64,000 nucleotides of DNA from Paracyclopina nana (taxonomy: Eukaryota; Arthropoda; Copepoda; Cyclopoida; Cyclopettidae), in contig JAGUCH010000002.1 in the NCBI GenBank assembly GCA_019096065.1, positions 8,816,501 to 8,880,500 on the forward strand, read 5' to 3'. Position 1 is the first letter of the stretch. Each line of letters begins with the position of its first letter. Shown piece by piece: positions 8,861-18,700 of the stretch. A program made the position numbers and the translations under genes. The notes beneath the pieces were generated by a model. It was not told where the DNA came from, did not search any database, and was given only the letters and a program-made list of their open reading frames with translations.

Positions 8861-11800
8861 TCATAGGAAATATGGAGTGGTTGCCTTCGTCGGTATCACC
8901 CGTTCAGAGTCCGGCACAGCATCAAAAAGTTTTGGCGTACGCTTGTCTACGTCAGCAAACTCAAGGATGGAGGCCACGTTGCCACAGCGGTAACAATAGT
9001 TAGGAGCACTCCATACTGTCACCAGTTGATCGTTGAACATGAACTTCAAGCCTGGAAGAAGGGTTTAACAATTAGCAACACACAAACATCATCGCAGTGT
9101 ATTCTAGCAATTAATTTGAGCGTTTACTTTGTACTTGTATCAATATTATGACCTAAGGAACACTCTTGAAATTATGCATGCGATTTTTACCAAGTTATGA
9201 AAACAATGCACACATTTACGCCCGCTTGATAAGCCATTTAAAGATAACTGTAATTTGACGCTTAAAATCCTTAAACTAAGCCCTTATCTGCAATTTTAAC
9301 AAAAAAAGTTCTTCTTTGCTATGCCCGCCCGAAGCTCACAAAATCTATGAGCATTTGAGGACCCAATCTAACTTCCAATGGTGATGTATCAAAATCAGTA
9401 TATGGCGAGTGGGATTTCACAGCATGCACGCAGCAGTTCGCTAACTTCTCTTATGTCTCTCTTACGTCTTATATATGAATATGTGGAGAAATCCCGCGCT
9501 CCAAATCCCGAGTTTGAGATGTCCCCAAATTACGGAAACGGGATAACTGCTCAGTGTATATTGGTATACAAAAAATGAAACCATGTTAATGGGATTAAAA
9601 TTTGAAAAACGAGGCAATTTGCCGAAAAATTGAGACTTCAAAGAAAGCTATCAACGAATCGGAGCAAATGCTATCAGCTGGTTTGTCTTCTAATGGGAAA
9701 CCGTACTTTGATCTACAGGGTCTGTATGTTTTACGATCTACGACCATATTTTTTACGTCTAAGGCGAAGTAGCCGGAGTTTTAAGGTCTATTGGCGTCTG
9801 TTTTAATGCCCTGTTTATCTACAACGACTATTTCAGTTGTAGCTTAAGCAGTCTTACAAAAATGGGCTAACCTTCAAACCTTTCTTCGGTTGAGTCTGTC
9901 CGTACGTGAGAAAATTATTGAATTGGGTCTCAGCAATCTAAACCCTATTTTCTCACTTTTTGTTCGCAAAACACTCAAGTAGCAAAAGTTATTACTATTA
10001 GCTGAGATGGCTGAGCAGTACATAAGTTCCGAATGTATAATTTCCATGATTTTTTGTTCCTGATTGATCTAGAGGACGATAATGAACATTATCCATCTGC
10101 AAGTGGATAATAATCATTATGCCTTACTTGATCCTTGCGCCATCTATTTCATGTCAATATGAAGGAAAAAATAGCTAAGGAGTGGCAAGAATCGAACTCA
10201 TGGCAACCGATTTGAGTGCCGATGCTCTACCACTGAGCTAGCTATGTATTCCTTGTCCAATTCAGTTTTTTGTAAATATATATAAAACTGTAAAATAGGC
10301 GGCCGAGCCGGTACAAGCTGCATGTGAGCTGAACAGTGCTACTTACAGCTAGAGTGACGTCAGCAGAGCGTATGGTGAACTTAGGACCTTTCCATGTGCT
10401 TGTTCAAAAAATAAAACTGAAAAACGGTTTTTGATGGTACAAAAAAAATTGGTCTTTGGCAAGTAGCAAAAGAAGTAAACAAATAGGTAAACATCCAGTA
10501 CGTAAAAAGTAAACAAAAACGTAAATAAACAATGAAAACGGTCTTGCAAAAACGGTTTTGCGTGGTACATTTTTTTGTACCTCAAAACCAAAAGTGAGCA
10601 CATGGAAAGGACCTTAGTTGAGCCATTGGGTCATCTTAGCTGACCTCGCGCTCATCATGCCTTGCCAGGTGGCACTGTGCACTGCGATAGTGCGTGATAA
10701 AGCGAACTACTAAATTTAAGGCAATTTTGCCCTTAAAACTGTACAATAAAACCTACCAAAACTGAAATTGGGAATATGCATAAGTATTAGGGGGTAGCTA
10801 ATAGTAATAGCATTATACGCCTCTAGGCTGTCGGATAACACTCATTATTTTTTAGTGTCTCGTGCCAATCACTCGTTCGCTGCGCTCACTCGTGATCTGT
10901 CACTTGACACTAAAAAATAATTTGTGTTATCCTCCAGCCTAGAGGTGTATAATCCTATATTATTGAAAAAAATCATTTAATGTTTAAAAATATCTAAGAC
11001 TTCGCCAAGAGGCCTTTTTTAATGCATATCTTCTTGTTTGCTCAACATCGGCTGAATCTAGATGAAACACCAAGCTTTTACAAGTAATAATACACAGGCA
11101 TGTAGATCAAAGTACTCAGGTGAAATGTTACCAAAAAAACCAACATAAATAACCTTAAAACGACGCCAGTAGATCATAAAACAGACGCCATTAAACCTTT
11201 TAACATCTAGACTTTAAAACGGACCCCTTTTTAGATCATGATACTAGTACCCCTTCATAGCAGAGCATCAATGCTCACCAATTATTCGGAGTTAGTAAGT
11301 ATTCAATGGCCAAAACGGGCAAGCAGATAGGCTAATTTAGCAAAAATTATCATATCCTAACTTATTCTTTTTCCGTTAAATGTGATAGTTACCTTCGTGA
11401 ACAAGTTGGTGAGCACGGCAAATGAGCTTCAAATTATTTGTGTGCATAAAATCATTGGTGACTTTAGCGCCAAAAAGCCATCCTGCTCCACGGGGACTCA
11501 CAGCCCAACCCTCGACCTCTTCGGGATCAGACCACACAAGGTCACAAAAGGCACCTAGCAGAAAATCCAAATTAGTAAACGTTACATGTAACGAAGCGAA
11601 CGTAAACCTTTGTGAGGAATCTCCTGATTACGATCTATGAGTCTGATGTGGTCTAGAGTGCGAATATCTGGTGAAAGGCCTCCATGCACACAAAGAACTT
11701 GCTCGTCTATGAGGGCAGCCACCGTGAGCAGATCGAAAACCCGACAGCAGTATCTCCAAGCGTTTGCGTTGCCATATTTGGTCAGGCATTCATCGTAGAA

Positions 11801-12241
11801 CCCATAAACCTGTGTGATTTGCCTTGACTCGTGATTGCCGCGTAGAAGTGTGATGCGATCGGGCCACTTAGCCTTCAAAGTGAGTAGTCTTGTGAATGTC
11901 TCGAGGCTGTAGTAGCCACGGTCGACAAAATCGCCGAGGAAAACGTAATTTGTGTCTGGGACGGCGCCGCCAGTTACGAACAGCTTTTCGAGGTCGTAGA
12001 ATTGCCCATGAATATCCCCACAAACTGTGACTGGAGTTGAGACGGGTTGCACGTTGGATTCCTCAAGGAGGAGGTCGCAAACAATATCACACAGTCTCTA
12101 AATGGATGGAGCGGAGAAATGGTTAACGAAAAGGCCAAAACCTGGCACATAAAGCATTACCTTGAGGTCGTTTTCTGGTAGGTATTTACATTCCTTTGCG
12201 ATTTCGATCCACTGATCGACATCTCCCACCGATGTCGCCAT
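8861..12241 (-). CDS. PPP6C: Serine/threonine protein phosphatase 6 catalytic subunit, four coding exons
   Basis: Exons in transcript order: 12161..12241, 11608..12097, 11393..11554, 8861..9051. All junctions are GT-AG and in frame, giving 307 residues (human 305). The start reads [23 protein letters not shown], as in PP6. Metal-binding motifs of the PPP family are intact: GDIHG, GDFVDRG, GNHE, and HGGLSP. The terminus TTPYFL matches PP6 rather than PP4 or PP2A. Known role: catalytic subunit of PP6 with SAPS/ankyrin regulatory subunits, acting in the cell cycle, Aurora-A control and inflammation. The 2.3-kb third intron (9052..11392) is filled with repeats and a tRNA-like sequence. The gene ends 221 bp from the SUPV3L1 stop, tail-to-tail. 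Confidence 0.96.
10179..10252 (-). pseudogene. tRNA-like sequence (degenerate tRNA or SINE head) in PPP6C intron
   Basis: On the minus strand it reads GGAATACATAGCTAGCTCAG, then TGGTAGAGC (a box-A-like D arm), and ends with GAGTTCGATTC (box B) and GCCACTCC. The D arm pairs well, but the anticodon stem (TCGGC/TCGGT) does not pair and the acceptor stem has mismatches. It is therefore a tRNA-derived pseudogene or SINE promoter and not a functional tRNA. Confidence 0.55.
10384..10613. mobile_element. PIF/Harbinger-like MITE, 230 bp, copy 1
   Basis: Terminal inverted repeats GGACCTTTCCATGTGCT and AGCACATGGAAAGGACC (one mismatch), flanked by TTA at 10381..10383 and 10614..10616. The 3-bp duplication and GG ends fit PIF/Harbinger. 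A near-identical 228-bp copy lies at 55270..55497 and a truncated one at 55916. It lies in PPP6C intron 3 and has no coding capacity. Confidence 0.8.
10812..10953. repeat. Foldback (palindromic) element, about 142 bp
   Basis: The left arm starts ATTATACGCCTCTAGGCTG and the right arm ends CAGCCTAGAGGTGTATAAT. Inside, GGATAACAC and ATTATTTTTTAGTGTC are mirrored by GACACTAAAAAATAAT and GTGTTATCC. The centre has a smaller hairpin, ATCACTCG...CGAGTGAT-like. A half copy lies at 6187..6235. Confidence 0.7.
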
Positions 12242-12946
12242 TAGCGGCCAAAAACTTTGAATTTGAAGGGAGAAAGCTATGGATAACTTCAGCTCGAAGG
12301 TCCGGATTTAGATCCGCCTCAAGTGACTTGCAGAGGGGAAGTTGACAACCTCGAGATTCCCTCAAGCTGAAGTTGTGAAAAGATTTTCAGTTATTATGAT
12401 GGTGTATCGAAACAATAAATAAAGCTCAGAATGAAGAGTGAAAAATGATGACATATTAGCGAAACAGACATTGAATTGCCTTTGATAATATTATAACTAA
12501 TTCATGAAGGCTGTGAATTCTCAATTTTGGCTTCTCCTGTCGATAAAGGCCTCACCATAATATTTTTAAATCAATTTTACTTGCTTAAAAAGTGTGGTTC
12601 AGTTTCGTTCAGTTATCACTGTGTAATTTCGTGAAAAAATTGGAAAAATGTATATGCTTAGTAAAAAATAAATTGAGCTGCCATATATAAGTAATTCAAG
12701 AAAGGGACATATTTCCAAACAAAGATTATTCGTCCATGGAGCTGAAAATACTACGCGTTTTAGAAGAATTGGAGAAAAAAGTCGCGGACCGACTGTCCGC
12801 ACGGCAGATGGAGATGCGTGTGCGCAGGTGGGCCGAGCAAGTCTGCTCGCCCCTCTTGCCACCGTTGCAACAATCTGAAGGATTGTCACTATTCAAAACA
12901 AACATGGCGACTCGTCGTAAACCCGTCGCTTTGTGAAATCGTCATC
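12242..12946. promoter_or_regulatory. Head-to-head interval between PPP6C and the PWWP gene
   Basis: 705 bp between the two start codons. It contains a 66-codon ORF (12736..12936, plus) with a good ATG context (CCATGG) that stops 10 bp before the PWWP start codon. This may be an upstream ORF in the 5' UTR. The rest shows nothing recognisable. Confidence 0.35.
12736..12936 (+). CDS. Possible upstream ORF or small protein, 66 aa
   Basis: It starts in a CCATGG context and encodes a charged, probably helical N-terminus (MELKILRVLEELEKKVADRL...), then a less structured tail. It ends 10 bp before the ATG of the double-PWWP gene, so it could be translated from the same mRNA and regulate that start. 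I recognise no family. It may be non-coding chance. Confidence 0.3.
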   Translation: MELKILRVLEELEKKVADRLSARQMEMRVRRWAEQVCSPLLPPLQQSEGLSLFKTNMATRRKPVAL

Positions 12947-15460
12947 ATGTCGAGCCAAGAGTCTTCAGAAGCCACTAATGGGATCTTGGAGACGGTCCCC
13001 ACTGAGCCCGTCGAGGCTGTCGGTGAGAAAGAGAAGTTTGCCCAAGAGGGATGCCTCTTGTGGGCTAAAATAAAAGGCTACAGTTATTGGCCAGGAATCG
13101 TCACCGTCGACCCGATGGATGGTCTAACAGTGGTGAACTATGATAAGACGGCTACTCAGAAAAAAGGTAGTCATTGCAAGGTGCATGTGCACTTTTTGGG
13201 CTATGACAATATGCGTGCTTGGGTTCCGGATTCATCGGTGATGCTATATGAAGGAAAGACCGCATACGACGCCATAGCAGCTAATTGCCCAAGAAGTAAG
13301 GTGAAAGACTATTTCCCCACCAAGAAATACCAAAGGCTCTTCGAAAAAGGTGTTCAGGTGGCTGAGGATGTTTTTAAGTTACCGCTAGAGGCTCGCTTGA
13401 AGAAGCTTGGACTCATCTACGTACTTATAGACGAGAACAAAAGCGAGGACGAGGAAGAAAAGAAGCCCAAAAAGAGCGCCTTGAAACGATCAGCGACGGG
13501 AGGCAGCCAAGGCAAATCGAAAAGAGCGAAAGTGGACGCGCTTCACAAGTCTAACGGGCATACAGCTCCCATAATAGTCAGTGGAGGAGGCTTTTTCAAG
13601 TCGTTTCAGGCCACACCTCCCCCCAAACCTGACAAGCCAAGTCTTGATGTGTTTGACTTTGATGATTCAGAAGACGGTTTGCCACCTTTATGTATAGACA
13701 TAAAAAAGGTAGACAAACCTGCAACCCCTACCTTCACTCCGCCGCCGCCCCCGCCGCCACCACCAGCAGAATCCCCTCCCAAGCCTGCTCCTGTGGAAGT
13801 AGTACAAAAGAAACGGAAACTCACAAAATCGGCAGCTAAAGTTACGAATGGGAAGCAGCGAAAAGCGGCTTCTCCAACCGTAAAAGTCACTACTCCGCCC
13901 GAAGAAAAGAAGGAAATTATCAAGGATTTGTCTGACGAAGAAGTCCAGTCCGAAGGTGAAGACAACTTGGAAGTAGAAGATCCTAAAACGCCGTTGCTTG
14001 GGAGCCTTGTGTGGGGCAGAATGTCAGGTTTTCCGTTCTGGCCTTGCTTCATAACTAAATCTCCAAATGGTGATCATTGGCGAGCCTACGGAAAAAGGAA
14101 AGAGTATCACGCTCAATTTTTCAATTGGAACAATGAGTCGGGATGGATTACAAGTACCTTACCATGGTGTCCTGTAGACAGCTATCACTCGCAGGCCAAA
14201 GCAGCTTGCCCGAAAGGCCCAAACACTCCTGAAGGTAGGAATTGGTATCCTCCTGCTCGTCTAGCTGCACGTTGGAAAGGTGCCGTGTTTGAAGCGCAAA
14301 AAACAGCCAAAATGACTCGCAAAGAGCGCTATGCTAATCATGTAGTACACTATTCGGCAGATGACTTCGACAGTGAAGAGGAAACGAGCCACAAAGGTGG
14401 AATTTTGACGGCTGCTGCCAAGAAACAAATGCCAACAGTTGTCAATGCAAGATCAAAGAAAGTTGTTGCCAAGACTCCCAAAAAAATGGCCCAGCCTTTA
14501 AAAAAGCCCGGTCCCAAGAGTAAGGCACGGTCGCCAAATGAAGACGAATTTGGAGCTGAGCCTTGCACTGAGGAGGAAGATGAGGACGAGGAAGTGAAGC
14601 CTAGACCCATATGGGAAGAAAAGCCTTGTCCTGCCTCTAAAAAAGTGCAGCTGTTGAAAACTGGATTATCTGCTAGCAAAGTTGAATTGCCAAGAGGATG
14701 GACATTTGACGTCACATCAGATTTGTCGGTGCAGTTCAACAGCCCAGAAGGAATTACCTACCAAAGCGTAGGTGAGGCTGTCTCGAGATTGATGCAACAG
14801 AATTGCGGCCCTACTACGCGAAAACGTTCCTACTCAACAAGTTCTGTTTGTTTCGATGATGGCAATCGCTTTGGTTGGTTTCTGCGATGCACTGACAAGA
14901 TGCACTTTGACACCACTCCCTATTCAGCAGATCAAGTGGGTCTTCTCGAGGGGCCTGTGGAGTACCTGAAAGACGAGTCTCTGCCTGCCTCATGGTCAGT
15001 CCGAACTATCCGAAGCAAGTCCCTAGATGACGTTGACGATGTATTATACCAGTCGTCAACCTCCTCCGAGAGAGATCTACAATTCAAGGACAAAGTGAGT
15101 GTAGCTCGATTCCTGGAAGGAATGGGCCACCCTGCTTTAGAAATTGAACAGCTCCTCCACAATTTTTCCGCCATTTCTAAAGTAGCTCCGAAGGACCTGC
15201 GCGTATTCGACGATGGTCCAGAAGAGCCCAAGTCTGATGTCAGATACACAATAGCGTTATCTGATGATAGCAACCTGGAGGAGCTGGCGAAAATCCCGCT
15301 ACTGGCCAAAACCGCGGTGCCTTGCTACCTTGATATGGTCAAGTTACCCGACATTTTCCTAAAGCATCCGCATGTCAAGGTTCGCGAGTGCAATAACGAA
15401 ATGACGATCAGAGACTCCATCACAGAGGAGTTCATTGCCAAGAAAATTATTTATGATTAG
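12947..15460 (+). CDS. Double PWWP-domain chromatin protein with MBD-like segment, single coding exon
   Basis: Reading from MSSQESSEATNG gives 837 residues. The frame is open 43 codons further upstream, but that part has no domain and overlaps the upstream ORF. PWWP 1 is at about residues 32-115 (LLWAKIKGYSYWPGIV) and PWWP 2 at about 348-430 (LVWGRMSGFPFWPCFI). PWWP domains read methylated histone lysines and DNA. Between them lie Lys-rich stretches resembling nuclear signals and a run of nine prolines. Near residue 580 the segment LPRGWTFDV...NSPEGITYQS resembles a methyl-CpG-binding domain. Acidic stretches flank it, and the last 200 residues are unassigned. No SET or MutS domain is present, so it is neither NSD nor MSH6. 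A nuclear chromatin reader is a good guess; the exact family is unknown to me. Confidence 0.82.
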   Translation: MSSQESSEATNGILETVPTEPVEAVGEKEKFAQEGCLLWAKIKGYSYWPGIVTVDPMDGLTVVNYDKTATQKKGSHCKVHVHFLGYDNMRAWVPDSSVMLYEGKTAYDAIAANCPRSKVKDYFPTKKYQRLFEKGVQVAEDVFKLPLEARLKKLGLIYVLIDENKSEDEEEKKPKKSALKRSATGGSQGKSKRAKVDALHKSNGHTAPIIVSGGGFFKSFQATPPPKPDKPSLDVFDFDDSEDGLPPLCIDIKKVDKPATPTFTPPPPPPPPPAESPPKPAPVEVVQKKRKLTKSAAKVTNGKQRKAASPTVKVTTPPEEKKEIIKDLSDEEVQSEGEDNLEVEDPKTPLLGSLVWGRMSGFPFWPCFITKSPNGDHWRAYGKRKEYHAQFFNWNNESGWITSTLPWCPVDSYHSQAKAACPKGPNTPEGRNWYPPARLAARWKGAVFEAQKTAKMTRKERYANHVVHYSADDFDSEEETSHKGGILTAAAKKQMPTVVNARSKKVVAKTPKKMAQPLKKPGPKSKARSPNEDEFGAEPCTEEEDEDEEVKPRPIWEEKPCPASKKVQLLKTGLSASKVELPRGWTFDVTSDLSVQFNSPEGITYQSVGEAVSRLMQQNCGPTTRKRSYSTSSVCFDDGNRFGWFLRCTDKMHFDTTPYSADQVGLLEGPVEYLKDESLPASWSVRTIRSKSLDDVDDVLYQSSTSSERDLQFKDKVSVARFLEGMGHPALEIEQLLHNFSAISKVAPKDLRVFDDGPEEPKSDVRYTIALSDDSNLEELAKIPLLAKTAVPCYLDMVKLPDIFLKHPHVKVRECNNEMTIRDSITEEFIAKKIIYD

Positions 15461-15714
15461 CCATCATACGTAGGACACAAGCAAGCTAAAGTGTCCTCCA
15501 TCTCACACATATCTCAAGGCCTGAATGGATTGAAGATGCCAATGTTTGTAAATTGCTTTCTTTTTTATGACTATGAGCTTTGTTGATGGGAAAAATCCCT
15601 TCCCACTTAATTTTACTGATACACTCTATTTCAGCATTTTGTTTTCCTGCTAATTGTATAGCCAATAACAAGTACGTTAATTGTTTCAGTTTATTTTGGT
15701 TGGGGTGCAACAAA
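15461..15714. other. Tail-to-tail interval between PWWP gene and BAG6
   Basis: 254 bp shared by two 3' UTRs. A BAG6-strand AATAAA (TTTATT at 15690..15695 on plus) lies about 20 bp after the BAG6 stop codon. No other feature is seen. Confidence 0.5.
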
Positions 15715-18700
15715 TTATTTTGATGAAGCGAAATCCTTTGAATTGGGAAATTTTTTGGGATCGTAGTCAGGGTCACGATTCATTCTTCGCGAAAATGCCG
15801 ATCGAACCTCATTCCTCAGGGACTGCTGAATGTTGACTCGGCTAGAAGCATCTTTGAGGATGTCCTCCAAAGGACATGAATGCTGTACTCCGCTTGCGTT
15901 TATAGCAGAGTTCAGCGTGTCTGATATGACTTGTTCAACACTTCCTTCGGGCTTGCTCCTTGCTGCAAGCCTGCGTCGCTTTGCTGGCTGCGTGGACAAG
16001 TATGCGTCACTATATGGTCCTTGGTCATCCGGACCATTCTGTCGGTGCAAATCTCTGGTGACAATAGGAACCCAGTTACTGGGCAATGTGCTGTGCCAAG
16101 GTTGGGCCCCGATAGCGACAGTTGAATCAACACTTTCAGACGACAAAAACTGAAGTGGAAAAAAGAAACAAACAAATTAACATGCCTACATTACAAAAAA
16201 TTGCTTCATCTTAAGAGTGAGAATCCCATAGCAGTGCAGAATGAGTCTAGTGGCTCTGACAGCTTTTCAAAAATCATATGGACCATCTTGAGGGGCTGGG
16301 AGTGGAGATACACGCCCCCAAAGTTTATAATAGAAGTACACCCAGATGCTACCAAAAAAAAAATGACCATAAAATAAAATTGTTTGCAACATATCATAAT
16401 TATAATAACATTTCTTTTTTAGGCCATAAATCTGAAGTCTGTAAAACAAAGTTATATTGGCTAAAATTAGCAAAACTTTGACGGACAATATATAGCTTCA
16501 AACAAAAAAGGGTAATTTTTTATTCTTTTATTTGAAAGTACTAACCTCTGGCTGACTCTGTGCAAAAAATGAACAAAATTCATCCGGGGGAAGTTCCCTC
16601 AATTTTGCGCCAAAGTTACCCCCTAAAAATAACATATTGCCCCCTGTAGCACAGTGGGAATGCATGACAACAACTTTTATCCCATTTCCCAAGAATCCCT
16701 TAGGGGCTATGGGGAGCAAAAGACAGACAAAATGCAATAGATGGTGCTGAATTTTTGGTTCTTTGGCGTACGAGTAAGCGTGCGTAGCAATTGCGGTAAA
16801 AATAGCGCTTCTAGCAAAAAGTAAACAAAACGTTTTTTAGAATTGTAGGGAACAAAATGACAAAGAAAACTCTCTTTTAGAGCTTGTAACAGTACAATTG
16901 ATTCAAGGAACAGAATGGTACCATTTTGAGTAAGATTAAAGAAAGTCAAGGAATTTTGGATCATGAGTCACATCATATCCAGACCTGAGCATGAAGGATT
17001 GAATAAGTAAAAATAGCCTTACTTTTTGCAGCTCAACTCTGTGTGAGTTCAAAACAAACAAGTTCATCTAGTGTGGATTTAGCTACTATATAAACTTAGA
17101 GAGTGGCCAACGCCAAAATCAAGCATTGAGGTATCAGCTGTCAAAAAAGATTTTGCATCACTTAAAGAGTGGACGTTCAATTTTGTGGGTCGAAAAAAGC
17201 CAGCCCGTGCTCAGCGATTTTCTGCGCTAATAGCTGTTTAAAGTGTAGTTGAGTGATAATAACTTATAAGTTCCGCCGAGATGCTGCTGCTTCAGGAAAG
17301 GTTTGACTAACTGAGCCAAGCAATTTTCTTTTGCAGAACTTAAGCAAAAATGCGACTAAAATGGTGAAAATGAAAGCTTGTGTTAGGAATTACCCAACTA
17401 TGATGATTTTTAATTATATGCTCCTATTTCATTAAAGAAATTAAGTCATTGTTTAATCGAAAACATGCAATTTTTTTGGCCCAAATAAGTTGGCTCGTTT
17501 CATCAAAATCATAATTCCGACCCACTCTAATAAAATTTCAGTCTACGCGCTGAGATCGCAAAATAGCTTGTCCACTCTTTAAGTGATGCAAAATCTTTTG
17601 CTGTCAATTTCAATAGTGGTTCCTTTTGAATGCGATTAAAGAAATCTGAGGCAATTGCGTACCTTGATTTAGAGTCAAAAATGATTTTTTCGAAGGAAAA
17701 ACCTGAATTCTAAGCCAAAGAATATAGTATTTAATTTTTACGAAACAAAAGTATTAATTTGAATAATTATTCAAACAATTAAAATTGTGTTTTGGTTTTT
17801 CTCGCTCCCCATGCCGCTTCCTAGGTTTTGTAGACATAAAAGATATCTTTCCGACTTGCTTAAAAGGTTACATGAAAGGCACCAGCGCAAACTTGCGGAT
17901 TTCGTTGTCCACTCTCTAAGTTTATTTAGTAGCTATAAGGATTCAGTAAAAATAGCCAGGTTTTTTTGACAAATTAGCCATTTCCTGCAATGAATTGAGG
18001 AAATAGTATTTTCTGGTAATCATGATGGCCATGCTATAGTTGTTGTACTGGCATGGCAAAAGCTAGGAAAATTGGAAAAAGCCAGCCCAAAAGTAGTAAA
18101 CTGTCCCTAATTTTTAGAAATAGTCCTCAAAAACTTGGTAATATCTTTGAATCTAGGGCTTTGAAAATTGAAAATCTTTAGCATAGGAAATCTTTTAAAC
18201 TACAAGTAGTTTAGAGGACCAAGGAGAACCAAAAGATACTGCACCTCTAATCAGAGAACCAGCCAATTTTAATTGATAGCCCACCTAGACAAGGCAGCCC
18301 TCCATAGCCTCAACTAAAATCCGCTTGCAGAAATATGGCTTTTCTAGTTTCGCCCTATAACAATGCCCAAAAATGGGTTGACTAAAGTTGCCTCATGTGA
18401 CCACCAGGGGGGTCCAAAGTTTTACTACAAAAAGAATTTCTCCAAACTTTGGGGGGTTGTATCTCCCCTCCCAAGGGTCCGAGGGCAACACCCTTTGGTA
18501 CAGTGAGTATCTAAGGGTAGCCCCTCAAGATGGTTCATAAGATTTTTGAAAAGCTGTCGGAGCCACTAGACTCATTCTGCACTGCTATGGGATTCTCACT
18601 CTCAAAACTCCCTTTGTCAGCTATAAAGTATTCCTAATATTGAATATTTGGTAAGAACTTACATTAGCGGGAAAACTCTTTTCCTCCGCAGGCATGGAAG

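Noticed and set aside
13606..14052. Gly-rich minus-strand ORF of 148 codons
   Set aside because: Antisense shadow of the polyproline and PWWP coding sequence.
16707..16964. 85-codon ORF similar to the one at 34288..34548, as a conserved gene
   Set aside because: Both lie in copies of one dispersed repeat, the third copy at 57 kb is broken by a stop, and no domain is visible.
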